The notes under the pieces are model-generated. The model was given only the letters and a program-made list of their open reading frames with translations, was not told where the DNA came from and did not search any database. A DNA stretch of 64,000 nt, taken from Kalmanozyma brasiliensis GHG001 (taxonomy: Eukaryota > Basidiomycota > Ustilaginomycetes > Ustilaginales). This document shows, piece after piece, positions 1 to 9,708 of this stretch. The stretch covers positions 62,001 to 126,000 of the forward strand of contig NW_015961954.1 of NCBI RefSeq assembly GCF_000497045.1. Reading direction: 5' to 3'. Each line of letters starts with the position of its first letter. Within the stretch, counting starts at the first letter, position 1. Both the position numbers and the translations under genes were made by a program.

Positions 1-411
1 AAGTACTGGCTGCCGAGCGCATGGTCGACATCGCGGCCGCTCTAGACGACGTCGGCACTCAGGCTCGAGCCATGAGTGATCAGCAAACCAAGAGAAAATC
101 GGATGGTGGTTCGAACAGGTGCGATGATGGTCGACGTCACGGGCCAAGATCTCGTGGTGTTCCACGTCAACCTCGGCACGACGTCTCAACCACGAGCCCA
201 AAAAGAAAGCTTTTTCCGGATTTTGGTGTCCGCTCTCGCTTTTGCATGTCTCGGGCGGCTACGAGGCCAAGTGTGGAGGAAGTAGAAGCCTTTCAGGGTC
301 CAGTCATCATCCTCATCTTTCTTCGACAGCAACGCCATGGCAGACGCGGGAGTTTGGAGGTAGAAGACAGACTTCGTTCACACGCAGACGCACAGTAGCA
401 AGACTTGAATC
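1..411. other. Window edge and upstream region of the rhomboid gene; no gene assigned
   Basis: The first 411 bases precede the rhomboid start codon. One plus-strand frame stays open from base 3 to the stop at 398 and its first thirty or so residues look helical, so the 3' end of a neighbouring gene cut by the window edge is possible. The frame then becomes Arg/Ser-rich, as expected of chance translation of GC-rich DNA, and I recognise no domain. The last part presumably serves as promoter and leader of the rhomboid gene. Confidence 0.3.
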
Positions 412-1836
412 ATGCTGGCGCCAGGCTTGGCCCTTTCACTTCGAAGCGCCGCGCAGTTCAGAGCGGGGGCAGCCTGCCTTCAGCAGGCCGCTGCATCGCG
501 GACTTCGCTTTCAACACCTTTGATCGGCTCGGCCTTGCCCACACGGCGTCCTCTATCGACCGCATACCCTCTACTTGCTCGATTGGCGCCATTCTCACGG
601 CGTAGAGAGCCACCGCAAGCTGTCAAACCGCAACAAACCGACCCTTTGCCCACACAAGAAGAAGACGCTGCCCTCCTATACTCCGACCTCCCACCACCGC
701 CCAAGGACGCCCAACAACCGTCGATATCCCGCGCACTCCTCTTCCTCTTCGGCTTCTCCGCTGTCTCTTTCACGTGTGCGGCATGTTATTCGCTGCGAGA
801 CACCGAACGTATAGCCTGCGAACAACGAAGTCGACGCGATGTGTTTGCCAACATCTCCTCGTTCTTCTCGGGCGCTGGCGACGATGCACGCGGTCAAGAC
901 GTCTGGGGCCCAGGGGCCACAGACAGAAGCCTTGCCGTAGCAAAGAAGCACGAAAGAGCGACTCGACTGGGTCTGCGTATGGACTGGCTGGTCGGATGGT
1001 GTAACCAGCTGCACCTGCCTGCGGGGTTGACTGAGTTCGTGGGGAGAAGCTATCTCATCGTCACCGAAAAGTACATCAACTTGTCGCCGTCAAAGGAGGT
1101 CGTGCTGCCCATCGTGGTGGCTAACGGAGCCGTCTTTGCTCTGTGGGGGATCGCTTCAGTACGGAGAGGAGGAATGTGGCGTTGGATGACTCAAAACTTC
1201 CTCCACCGACCGAGCAGCAACCGCATGCATACGATGCTCACCTCGGTCTTCAGCCACCAAACCTTCCTTCATTTTGCCTTCAACAACTATGCTCTGTGGT
1301 CGTTTGGCGGATCGGCACTCATCGTGGCCGCGCATCACGCTGCATCGTATCGCAGCGGGGCACATGTACCGGAAGCCTCGCCCACGCCGCACTTCCTGGC
1401 CTTCTTCGCGACAGCCGGCGTGTTTGCGGCGACGGTCTCGCATATCGTCGCCGCCGTCCGGTTCAGGCGCATCTCAGCGCTGCACGGGTTGGACGTCGCC
1501 CGTGCGGCCCTCGGACGGCAGGGCAGCTTGGGCGCAAGCGGCGCCGTCTACGCTGCAGTGGTCATGTCCGCCTGCGCCTTCCCCGACGCCCAACTCGGCA
1601 TCATCTTCTTGCCCTTCATCACTTTTCCCATCGGTGCGGGCGTGGCAGGGCTGGTCGCGGCCGATGTGGCGGGCGTGCTGCTCAGGTGGAGGATGTTCGA
1701 TCACTGGGCGCACCTGGGAGGGGCCGCATTCGGTTGGGTGTACTGGTGGTACGGCGCAGAGGCATGGGAACGGCTGAAGCGGGTACTGGTGGAGAGGTTG
1801 AGAATGGGAGCCAGAGGTGCTGTCGAGCAGCGATGA
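412..1836 (+). CDS. pcp1: Mitochondrial rhomboid serine protease (Pcp1/PARL type)
   Basis: Intramembrane serine protease of the inner mitochondrial membrane; the family cleaves substrates such as the dynamin Mgm1/OPA1 and cytochrome c peroxidase (family knowledge). The 474-residue product begins with a basic, Ser/Ala-rich segment typical of a mitochondrial presequence. The C-terminal half carries several hydrophobic segments with the rhomboid signature GASG at about 374-377 (nucleophile Ser376) and the catalytic His434 in a WAHLGGAAFG context, plus an upstream conserved HLAFNN-like stretch, here LHFAFNN. The ATG at 412 is the first in frame and gives the expected presequence. The gene is a single exon. 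The next gene, rpb4, is convergent and its stop lies about 160 bases downstream. The family call is firm; the substrate is inferred only. Confidence 0.92.
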   Translation: MLAPGLALSLRSAAQFRAGAACLQQAAASRTSLSTPLIGSALPTRRPLSTAYPLLARLAPFSRRREPPQAVKPQQTDPLPTQEEDAALLYSDLPPPPKDAQQPSISRALLFLFGFSAVSFTCAACYSLRDTERIACEQRSRRDVFANISSFFSGAGDDARGQDVWGPGATDRSLAVAKKHERATRLGLRMDWLVGWCNQLHLPAGLTEFVGRSYLIVTEKYINLSPSKEVVLPIVVANGAVFALWGIASVRRGGMWRWMTQNFLHRPSSNRMHTMLTSVFSHQTFLHFAFNNYALWSFGGSALIVAAHHAASYRSGAHVPEASPTPHFLAFFATAGVFAATVSHIVAAVRFRRISALHGLDVARAALGRQGSLGASGAVYAAVVMSACAFPDAQLGIIFLPFITFPIGAGVAGLVAADVAGVLLRWRMFDHWAHLGGAAFGWVYWWYGAEAWERLKRVLVERLRMGARGAVEQR

Positions 1837-1999
1837 TGGTTATCATCGGCTAGGCTTGTGCCAACACAGATGTTGTAGAAGAATTGGGCTACGCAGATTG
1901 ACACCACTCCCACGAACCTGGCGCAAACGACGCAGTGACTGTTTGCCCGAACGATAGTCTGCGTTTCGTATGCTATAAAAGTACAATCCCCTTCCTGGC

Positions 2000-2669
2000 T
2001 CACGAGAACCGCCTGATGTTGTCCAGCTCCTGAAGCAAGCTATCCAACAACGCATCGTCCCTCGTCGCCAGCGTCGGGATCAGCGCCTTGGCCTCGTCCA
2101 CCTCGGTAATGCACAGGTTGGCCAACTGGGCCATCTCGAACTGGGTGAGTTGGAGGCCGCCCGCCTCGTCGTCTGGGAGCTCGTTGCCGTGTTCGTCGAC
2201 CAACCTTTCGTCCAGCTTGGCGTGCTTCAGCAGCAGCCTGTTGGAGGGTGTGAAGGTGAAGAAGGGTAGGGTCAGACGATGTGGTGAACAGAAGGGATGG
2301 AAGAGGGATAGATGCTCACTCTCGAATCTCTCGAATGGTATTTGGGTCCTTGTAGCGGGAGAACTCGGAGACGTAGTCTTTCGTTTTGGAGAACACCCTA
2401 TAGACATCAAGCAACAGTGTCAGTATCATTGTCTTGCTTGCTATTCATGAGCGACGGCCAACTTACGCTGTAGCAACCTCGTCCCTTCCCCCCGCACCAG
2501 CTTCGCCCGCCGACCCCAACGCATCAGGTTGTGAGAAGACCAGCTCGACTTCTGAGATGAGCAGGCAACCAGCATCTTCGAACTCAGTTCCGAGCTTGCC
2601 GATGGCTGCATCCTCGTCTTCGATCATGCCGCGATGGCGACGGTCGCGGCCTACGTCGTGGGCCTGCAT
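2000..2669 (-). CDS. rpb4: DNA-directed RNA polymerase II subunit Rpb4
   Basis: Rpb4 forms the stalk of RNA polymerase II with Rpb7 and acts in initiation and mRNA fate (family knowledge). I reconstruct three exons on the minus strand: 2669-2467, 2397-2320 and 2237-2000, joined across introns of 69 and 82 bases with donors GTAAGT and GTGAGC and acceptors TAG and CAG. The joined frame is exact and encodes 172 residues. Exon 1 carries the N-terminal Rpb4 segment (KLGTEFEDAGCLLISEVEL). Exon 2 encodes VFSKTKDYVSEFSRYKD and exon 3 QFEMAQLANLC followed by EAKALIPTL, both hallmarks of Rpb4. Length fits between the human (142) and budding yeast (221) proteins. A second in-frame ATG lies at codon 15. 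The gene is divergent from the WDR5-like gene. Confidence 0.93.
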
Positions 2670-3030
2670 TGTGAAAGAACCTTGGTAGAGCTGCGCTTCG
2701 GAGGGCTCCTATAGGATTGAGGCTGGAGACGGATGCTGCGGAGATGGGCCGTATAACGAGACTACGAGAGAGCTGCTGGCGTGGTGGTGGCAGCGATGCT
2801 GGGGAGAGTGACTGGTGATGATGCGAAAGAGAAGTATGAGGTCGCGACTAGGAATCAGAAGGTGTTGGTTCTGCCAAATCGGTTCTCGGCGTCAAAGGCT
2901 CTGCGCCCAAATTCCAGATCGGGCGCGAATCGGCTCGCTGCACAGTCGCGAAGCTTTCATGGACCCTTGAACCTCCCCACGTCCTCAACCACCGGCCTCA
3001 CTATCATTGCTACCACAACGACATGCCATC
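2670..3030. promoter_or_regulatory. Bidirectional promoter region rpb4 / WDR5-like gene
   Basis: This 361-base gap separates two divergently transcribed genes and must hold both promoters. I see no TATA box or other strong motif. Open frames crossing it have no homology that I can recognise. A three-codon upstream frame at its right end is listed separately. Confidence 0.5.
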
Positions 3031-3034
3031 ATGA
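3023..3034 (+). promoter_or_regulatory. Minimal uORF overlapping the WDR5-like start
   Basis: An ATG at 3023 is followed by two sense codons and a TGA at 3032-3034. The TGA overlaps the first in-frame ATG of the main gene (3031) as ATGA. If the transcript begins upstream, this would be a stop-start overlap of the kind that permits reinitiation. The transcription start is unknown. Confidence 0.4.
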
Positions 3035-4017
3035 CAATAGCCATGTCAGACGACGTGCTCATGTCGTCCGCTCCCACCGCCTCTTCCTCATCCTCATCAA
3101 TAAGCCCTCCAAATCCGATTTACACCCTCTTGGGTCACACGAAATCCCCCACGGCCCTCGCCTTCTCCCCGTCCGGCACGCTCCTCGCAACCACCTCTGC
3201 AGACAGCACGATCAAGCTCTGGTCCGTATCCACCGGCGTCCTCCTTCACACCTACACCACCCACACTTCCGGCATCAACGACCTCTCGTGGTCCTCAGAC
3301 AGCCTCTACCTCGCGTCCGCATCCGACGATCGGAGCATCTGCATCTTCAACGTTGTCACTCACACCCTCGTGCGCACCTTCGCCGAGCACACTTCCTACG
3401 TCCTTTGTTTGGCATACAATCCGCAGTCGACGCTGCTGGTGTCAGGGAGCTTCGATGAGACGGTGCGGTTGTGGAATGTCACCCGCGCCAAAAGTCATCG
3501 TGTCATCTCGGCGCATTCCGAAGCGGTAACGGGGGTGGGGTTCAACGGGGATGGGACGATGATCGTTTCCTGCTCGTACGACGGGTCTATACGTCTATGG
3601 GATACGACAACGGGGGCGTGTCTAAAGACGCTAGTGCACAAAGAGCAGGCGCCGCTCGGTGGGGTCTGCTTCACACCCAGCAGCGCCCAACTCCTCAGCA
3701 CCAGTCTGGATAGCACCGTGCGAATGTGGGACATCTACAACTCCAAGATTGTCAAGACCTATACGGGACACAGCAACGGTAAAATTCCGCTCACCGCACG
3801 GCTCGCCTTCCATCTCGAAACGGCGACAGTGGTGTGCGGCGGCGAAGATGGCAAGGTGACCCTGTGGCACGTGCAGAGCAAAAGCGTGGTGCGCCAGTGG
3901 CAGGCGCACAAGGAGGTGGTGGTCGCACTTGCAGTCCACCCCACAGCGAGGGTCATGGCCACTGCAGCCGTCGAACCGGAGAACGCGGTCAAGGTGTGGT
4001 TCTTTGGCGAAAAGTAG
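3031..4017 (+). CDS. swd3: WD40 protein, WDR5/Swd3 family (COMPASS subunit)
   Basis: WDR5/Swd3 is the seven-bladed propeller that scaffolds the Set1/MLL histone H3K4 methyltransferase complex (family knowledge). The 328-residue product is almost entirely WD40 repeats. Order and wording match WDR5 closely: a first GHTKSPTALAFSPSG blade, then WSSDSLYLASASDDR, NPQSTLLVSGSFDETVRLW, VSCSYDGSIRLWDT, and a final blade with HPTARVMATAA. The short N-terminal tail is Ser-rich. Two starts are possible, ATG 3031 and ATG 3043 (four codons later); either leaves the propeller intact. The gene is single-exon and convergent with the DUF1295 gene, 139 bases away. The family call is strong; COMPASS membership follows from family. 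Confidence 0.9.
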   Translation: MTIAMSDDVLMSSAPTASSSSSSISPPNPIYTLLGHTKSPTALAFSPSGTLLATTSADSTIKLWSVSTGVLLHTYTTHTSGINDLSWSSDSLYLASASDDRSICIFNVVTHTLVRTFAEHTSYVLCLAYNPQSTLLVSGSFDETVRLWNVTRAKSHRVISAHSEAVTGVGFNGDGTMIVSCSYDGSIRLWDTTTGACLKTLVHKEQAPLGGVCFTPSSAQLLSTSLDSTVRMWDIYNSKIVKTYTGHSNGKIPLTARLAFHLETATVVCGGEDGKVTLWHVQSKSVVRQWQAHKEVVVALAVHPTARVMATAAVEPENAVKVWFFGEK

Positions 4018-4156
4018 CGCGCAACAGACATGTGTAACAGTATCGAACATCAATTTTGTATTACTTTGGATGGTTGGTTCAGCGGAGCAGTCGATCCTGC
4101 GTCGCAATTGAGATAAGGAAGAGGAGGGGTATGATGGTGTGAAAGAGCGCCCTCGC

Positions 4157-5431
4157 CTACTGGCTCTTCTTCTTGATGTTCTGACTAACACCCCAGACAT
4201 TCGCCTCAACGCGGCGCTTCTCCTCCTTGCTCGCCACAACATTGTAGTACACAGTCCTAATCAGGGTGTCGATGGGCAAAAACATGCCCACGCGTTTCTG
4301 ATAATCCTTGTACTCGGGGTACTTTTCCGCCGAGACCTGCTCCGAGTAGCGCGCGCTGGGCAAGAAGAGCGCGTTCATGGCGAGAGGGGCGAGGATGGCG
4401 TAGTTGAGGAAGTGGGACCAGTGCGATTTGCTAAAGTCGAGGTCGGTGGGGAGGAAGGTGAGGGGGACAAAGGCGTAGAGGATCCACCAGGTGGTTTGCT
4501 CGCAGGCAAAGTTGGGGTGGCGGCTCCAGGCCCAGAGACCTTTGGTGACGAAGCCGCGCTTGGCGTCTTCGGGGGTGGAGTAGGGTGTTTCGACCTGCTC
4601 TCGGGCGGGAAGGCCGGTCTTGGGCTCGATTAGGGCGCTGGGCATGGGCTTCTCTTGGGGGGTTTTGCCACGCTTGTAGTTCTGGTAGTTCCACTGCTGC
4701 TGGTCGGCGTAGAACTGGATGGTGAGGTTGAGCACGAAGAGCGCGGAAAGGATGTAGTCACCGAGGATGAGCTTGTTGACGGGGTGCGGGACGGGCGCGG
4801 TGGTGTGCTTGATCGAGGTGGTGGTGAGCAGGAGGTAGTTGGGTAGAGCGGTGATGGCCAGAAGGATGTTCTGAGCGATGGCGATGAAGAAGATGGAGAA
4901 GAGGTGCCACATGGGTCGCGACATGGTCTTTCGGAGCAAAGGCCATCGGTAGTCCTCCTCTCCGGGCTTGAACATGTTCCTCCTGATGGCGTTGTAGGTG
5001 AGCCTCGCGGACCAGAGCACCGAGAGCGCGGTCATGAGCGCCAGTCGAGGCTCGACCTTGTCCCAGACAGAGGCGTGCTCGATGCCGTGGAAGAGGGTGA
5101 TCTTAGCGGGCTGGTAGGTAAAGTACTTGTGCACGGTAAAGTGGATCGAGTAGATGAGCGGAAGGAAGGTCCAGAGGCCATCGACCTGGGAAGCGTTACC
5201 GGTGATCCTCTCCATGAGCCAGACGTAGAAGCTGACAAAGGCACAGAAGGCCATGGCCGAGTGGAAGGGGTCCGCATCCGCATAGTAGGCCTTGTAGGTT
5301 GCGAGGTGGGTGAGAGTCTTGCCGCTGCGGAAGTACGAGGTGAAGGCGGGCCAGAAGGAGCGGGCGGCGGGGATGAGGTGGGTGTTCGGGTCGAGGACCG
5401 CGTGGGCCCAAGGCGAAGTGGAACCAAGCAT
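4157..5431 (-). CDS. DUF1295 family membrane protein (steroid 5-alpha-reductase-like)
   Basis: A polytopic membrane protein of 424 residues with about seven hydrophobic segments. The C-terminal third has the DUF1295/ICMT-like signature SRHPNFACE followed by a WWILYAF membrane segment and, near the end, YPEYKDYQKRVGMFLP. These motifs place it in the broad superfamily of steroid 5-alpha-reductase-like and isoprenylcysteine methyltransferase-like ER enzymes. The true substrate of fungal DUF1295 members is not established, so I assign no reaction. The start is the ATG at 5431; the frame is open further upstream but without an ATG. It is divergent from kinesin-5. The C-terminus KKKSQ is basic and could be a cytosolic ER-retention-like tail, which is inference. 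Confidence 0.82.
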   Translation of the reverse strand: MLGSTSPWAHAVLDPNTHLIPAARSFWPAFTSYFRSGKTLTHLATYKAYYADADPFHSAMAFCAFVSFYVWLMERITGNASQVDGLWTFLPLIYSIHFTVHKYFTYQPAKITLFHGIEHASVWDKVEPRLALMTALSVLWSARLTYNAIRRNMFKPGEEDYRWPLLRKTMSRPMWHLFSIFFIAIAQNILLAITALPNYLLLTTTSIKHTTAPVPHPVNKLILGDYILSALFVLNLTIQFYADQQQWNYQNYKRGKTPQEKPMPSALIEPKTGLPAREQVETPYSTPEDAKRGFVTKGLWAWSRHPNFACEQTTWWILYAFVPLTFLPTDLDFSKSHWSHFLNYAILAPLAMNALFLPSARYSEQVSAEKYPEYKDYQKRVGMFLPIDTLIRTVYYNVVASKEEKRRVEANVWGVSQNIKKKSQ

Positions 5432-5925
5432 GCTGACGATGTCTTGTCCGAGTGGATGGATGGATGATGGTTGAGCGGATGGAAGTGCGGATGGATTACA
5501 CTGCTTCTTGGGTGAGTTCGAGCACGAGGACGAGGAGGACAAAGCGTTGTCAATTTGATTTTGAGCGGGGTTTCCTCCACATCCGCCTTTTCACGCATGC
5601 AAAGTCATGTCACTTTTCCTCTGCTCAAATGCGCTTGGCTAATCCACGCTTGCCGCCCTAAAAATAATCGTCATTCGAGTCAATACAGGTCTAACATTTT
5701 CACGAAAATCAATGATGCATCACGTGCAGGTGTTGTTCGTTGGTCGGCACATGTGCGCGTCGAGCTGGACTTGAGCGTGTTGTTCTTTTTCTGGCTGCTG
5801 CACTCTTGCATCGGTTTGCTGAACGGCAGGCCGACTGGACCTGCTCGTCGTCACCATCATCACCACCATCTTTCACCTTTCCGATTGCTACGGTAGACAC
5901 ACGCTCACTTGCGGCGCTCCCAATC
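5432..5925. promoter_or_regulatory. Bidirectional promoter region, DUF1295 gene / kinesin-5
   Basis: This 494-base gap lies between divergent start codons. It is moderately AT-rich near 5655-5720. No TATA box or recognisable transcription-factor site stands out to me. Confidence 0.4.
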
Positions 5926-8900
5926 ATGTCGGGCTCCTCTCAGCTTCGACGTCAGCCGTCGTCTTCCAATCTCACCCGCCCAGTTCAACCGCGATCCAGG
6001 GCACCCAGCGTAGCACCGCCCGTATCGTCCGCAGGTGCAGCTCGACGCTTGACTGTCAACGGACCCGCACAACCAGCATCTCGCTCGGTCTCGTCTTCCA
6101 GCACCAACGATGCTGACAAGAAGCGCTCCGAGGCAGGCGAGTCCAACATCCAAGTCGTCGTTCGTGTACGAGGTCAAGCTCCTCACGAGCCAAAACGTAC
6201 AACTCCCGGCATCCTCACGACATCAGGTCCGAGATGTCAGCAGATCGATGTAGCGATCGAGCCGCCCCCCGTCTCTTCTACCTCGGTCATGGCTTCGTCC
6301 TCCAACCTCGTACAGGAGTCCTCCACACGCCAAAAGAGCTACCATTTCGATCAGGTCTTTGGTCCCGAGGCAGATCAGGGAATGGTCTACCAGGATGTCG
6401 TCGGTCCCATTCTCGAGGAGGTCATGTCCGGCTACAACTGCACCATCTTTGCTTACGGTCAGACCGGCACCGGCAAGACGCACACAATGGAAGGCGACCT
6501 TACTTCTCAGATGGGTACCTACAGCTCCGAGGCTGGTATCATCCCCCGGTCGCTCTATCGACTCTTTCACACCCTCGAGCTGTCCAAAGAGGACTATTCA
6601 GTCAAAGCAACTTTCATCGAGCTGTACAACGAAGAGCTCCGCGACCTTCTCAGCCTCGAGCCTTCAGCTTCCGAAGCCTCTTCCAAAGATGCGCCGCATG
6701 GGCTTCGAATGTACGATGACGCGCGAGGCAAAGGCATCGTAATTCAGGGTCTCGAAGAAGTTGCGCTCAAAGACGCTGCTCACGGTCTCTCGGTGCTCAG
6801 ACGTGGGAGTCAAAAGAGGCAGATCGCGGCGACAAACTGCAACGAGCAGTCGAGTCGTTCCCACGGTGTCTTCACCATGACTGTTTTCATCAAGGACAAG
6901 GGCTCTCGCGGCGAGGATGTCCTCAAGATCGGCAAGCTCAATCTCGTTGACTTGGCAGGCTCCGAAAACATCGGTCGGTCCGGTGCAGAGAACAAGCGCG
7001 CCAGAGAAGCGGGGATGATCAATCAGAGTCTACTCACCCTCGGACGTGTCATCAACGCTCTGGTCGAGAAGAACAGTCACATCCCGTACCGCGAGTCCAA
7101 ACTCACTCGTCTCTTGCAAGAGTCTCTCGGCGGTCGAACCAAAACATGCATCATCGCCACAGTCTCGCAAGAACGGGCCAACATCGAGGAAACTCTTTCA
7201 ACGCTCGACTACGCTCTGCGCGCCAAGTCCATCAAGAATCGCCCCGAGCTCAATACCCGCATGACTCGCTCCGCGCTCATCAAAGAGTACGTCTTCGAGA
7301 TCGAGCGTCTCAAGGGTGACCTCCAGGCATCCCGTGATCAGAATGGCATCTACCTGACTGAGGACTCGTGGAAGACGATGCACTCCGAGCACGAGGAGCG
7401 CAAGACACTCGCCGAGACGCTCAAACGCAACGCCGAAGTTACCGAGAGCAAGCTGAACAGCCTCAAGGAGCAGTTCGAGCAAAACATGCAGCTCCTCGTC
7501 AAGCGCGACAACGAGGTCAAGGCGGCAAAGACCGAGTGCGCAGACAAGGTCGCCGAGCTCGAAGCCATGATCGCCAAAGCTGCCTCGCTCGAGCTCACTG
7601 TTGACCAAGAGATTGCGCTCCGCAAAGCCTACATGGCTAGCGAGGCGCACCTCAACCAGACCGCTACCTCGCTCGCCGATCTCGTGCAGCAGAGCACCGC
7701 CGATGTCCAGGCCCTCTTTGACAAGCTCGAGAGGAAGACAGCCGTCGAGCAGGCCAATCGTGCTCTGGTCGCCGAATGCAGAAACGCGGTCTCGCAAAGG
7801 GCCGGGCAGCTCCAGTCGAGTTTGGCGAACTTCCACTCGGCGGAAGGTCAATTTCATTCCACACTCAAATCAAGTCTCGACACCCTTATCAGTGGAACAG
7901 AAACCCGCCACGAAGAGCAGCAGCAGTTCCTGCAGGCACGACTCAAAAAGATTTCAACCTCTCTCCGCGAAGTTCGATCGGGGCAGATGGAGTCCAAGGA
8001 TGTTCTCACCGCGCTGCTCGGCGAGCTCGATGCCACGGTCAACGAGATGCAGGCTTCAAGCGAGGCAAGTCTCGGCTCGCTCAAACAGACTTGCAGAGGC
8101 GCGATCAACGATGTTGTCTTGGCCAACACGCAGCGTTTCGCCCAGGTTGCTGCGTCGCTGGACTCAATGGTCCAGTCTCACGTCGCCACGTTGAAAGATG
8201 TGACAGAGATCAATCGATCGAGTCAGGATCAGATCGCCCAGATCAAGGCAGCGGCCCAGGACGCCAATGCTCAAGAGTTGGCGCGGTTGAGGCAACAGAA
8301 CGCATTATTGACAGCGACGGTGGACGAAATGAAGCGCAGCAACGTCTCGCTCAAGGCTGACCTCATGGCCGACTTCGGCAAGCTCCTGACCCGATTCACG
8401 GATCAACAAGAGTCGGCGGTTTCCGCCTCAATTGGCTCTGCCCAGGCGGTCGTCTCGGCCTCGGTCCTTGCCGTGGAGGCTCAAGCCGCTGAACAATCGA
8501 CACAACTGGAATCCCTCTCTGCTGCAGCAACCGAGGTGGCCATCCAGCTGGAGCGCTCGCAAACCTCGCTCGTCGAGCAAGCCAGTGTCACCAGCCAAGA
8601 CGTCACCCAGGCCAGCAGCGAGCTGGGCGCCAAGATGGATGCTTTCGCCTCTGCCATCGAAGACGATCTCTCTTCGACTCACACCACCACTGCGCGTGGG
8701 CACGAAGAGATCTCCTCGCTCACCAACAAGGCACGCGAAGAGATTGAATCGCGCACCAAAGCTCAGTCGGCCAAGATCAAGGCGGGCAACACCAAGCTCA
8801 CCGAGACGTTCGACTCGATCACTTCCAACCTCCAGACCTCGGCGCAGGACATGGCTGCCATTGTCAAGCAAGTCAGCGGCGTTCTGGACGAGAGGCAAGA

Positions 8901-9492
8901 CGAGGTCAACGCCTGGAGCGAGCAGATGGGCGGGGGCCTCAAGGGCTTGTCTTCGGACTCTAATACCTTGTTGGCGGGCAAATTCAAGGAGGACAAGAGC
9001 ACCGGTCACACGCCGCAGAAGAAGGCGTGGAAGCTGCCAGGAAGGTGGAACCTCGTCCCTGCGAATCGCGAGGACGCGATTGAAGCCGGGAGGCAGGTGG
9101 CCGACACGCTGCTCTCTTCCGCCACCACCATGGACGACGTGCCCAGCTCTGACGTGGCATTCGAGCCATCCTCGGAAGCTGACGTCGATGCAGCAGCTGC
9201 ACCTTCGGCAGACGCGAGCGTCGAAGCGCACGAGACCGTGACACTGCACGCACCCACATCGCCACCCGCCCCAGCACACGTCGAGACATCACAAGAGTTG
9301 CCGACCAGGACAGCCACTCGACCGCTGCGAGAACTTCCCTTCGGCCACTCCAACCTGCCCATCTCAACGTCTAATGAAGACTTGGCTCCCATCAAGGCCA
9401 TCGAATCGGTGACGGCGCTGCCGAAATCCAGAGCCGCCAAGAACAAGCTCGCTGCCACTGCTCTGCCTGTGAGCAAGCGCGCGAGATCGTAG
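5926..9492 (+). CDS. kin5: Kinesin-5 (BimC/Eg5/Cut7 family) mitotic motor
   Basis: Homotetrameric plus-end motor that slides antiparallel spindle microtubules and builds the bipolar spindle (family knowledge). The 1188-residue protein has an N-terminal motor at about 75-435: IQVVVRVRG start, P-loop GQTGTGKT at 178-185, switch I NCNEQSSRSH, switch II DLAGSE at 342. A long coiled-coil stalk follows. Near the C-terminus is a BimC box (TPQKKAWKLP from Thr1029) in which Thr1029-Pro is the expected Cdk1 site; this separates kinesin-5 from other classes. The ATG at 5926 is chosen because the upstream open frame lacks an ATG. Single exon. The tail ends in basic KRARS. The next gene, ade1, is convergent. 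Confidence 0.95.
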   Translation: MSGSSQLRRQPSSSNLTRPVQPRSRAPSVAPPVSSAGAARRLTVNGPAQPASRSVSSSSTNDADKKRSEAGESNIQVVVRVRGQAPHEPKRTTPGILTTSGPRCQQIDVAIEPPPVSSTSVMASSSNLVQESSTRQKSYHFDQVFGPEADQGMVYQDVVGPILEEVMSGYNCTIFAYGQTGTGKTHTMEGDLTSQMGTYSSEAGIIPRSLYRLFHTLELSKEDYSVKATFIELYNEELRDLLSLEPSASEASSKDAPHGLRMYDDARGKGIVIQGLEEVALKDAAHGLSVLRRGSQKRQIAATNCNEQSSRSHGVFTMTVFIKDKGSRGEDVLKIGKLNLVDLAGSENIGRSGAENKRAREAGMINQSLLTLGRVINALVEKNSHIPYRESKLTRLLQESLGGRTKTCIIATVSQERANIEETLSTLDYALRAKSIKNRPELNTRMTRSALIKEYVFEIERLKGDLQASRDQNGIYLTEDSWKTMHSEHEERKTLAETLKRNAEVTESKLNSLKEQFEQNMQLLVKRDNEVKAAKTECADKVAELEAMIAKAASLELTVDQEIALRKAYMASEAHLNQTATSLADLVQQSTADVQALFDKLERKTAVEQANRALVAECRNAVSQRAGQLQSSLANFHSAEGQFHSTLKSSLDTLISGTETRHEEQQQFLQARLKKISTSLREVRSGQMESKDVLTALLGELDATVNEMQASSEASLGSLKQTCRGAINDVVLANTQRFAQVAASLDSMVQSHVATLKDVTEINRSSQDQIAQIKAAAQDANAQELARLRQQNALLTATVDEMKRSNVSLKADLMADFGKLLTRFTDQQESAVSASIGSAQAVVSASVLAVEAQAAEQSTQLESLSAAATEVAIQLERSQTSLVEQASVTSQDVTQASSELGAKMDAFASAIEDDLSSTHTTTARGHEEISSLTNKAREEIESRTKAQSAKIKAGNTKLTETFDSITSNLQTSAQDMAAIVKQVSGVLDERQDEVNAWSEQMGGGLKGLSSDSNTLLAGKFKEDKSTGHTPQKKAWKLPGRWNLVPANREDAIEAGRQVADTLLSSATTMDDVPSSDVAFEPSSEADVDAAAAPSADASVEAHETVTLHAPTSPPAPAHVETSQELPTRTATRPLRELPFGHSNLPISTSNEDLAPIKAIESVTALPKSRAAKNKLAATALPVSKRARS

Positions 9493-9708
9493 ACATGCTT
9501 CATCTCTCCCCAGCTCGAACATTTGTACTGTTACGGAAGACCATCCCTTACCATGCTTAGAATTGATACCTTGTTCAGAAGTGTTTGCTCTCGATCGTCG
9601 ATGCGTGATGTCGTGCACTGCGGGTGTGGTGAGAACAGTTCAGACGAAAGCTATATGATTCGGCACCCATCGCAGACGGGAGTTATGTTACATGCTGACA
9701 GGTTACAT

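Noticed and set aside
1..398. Open plus-strand frame at the window edge as the 3' end of a gene
   Set aside because: Only the first few dozen residues look protein-like and no domain is recognisable. The rest reads as chance translation, so I left it uncalled.
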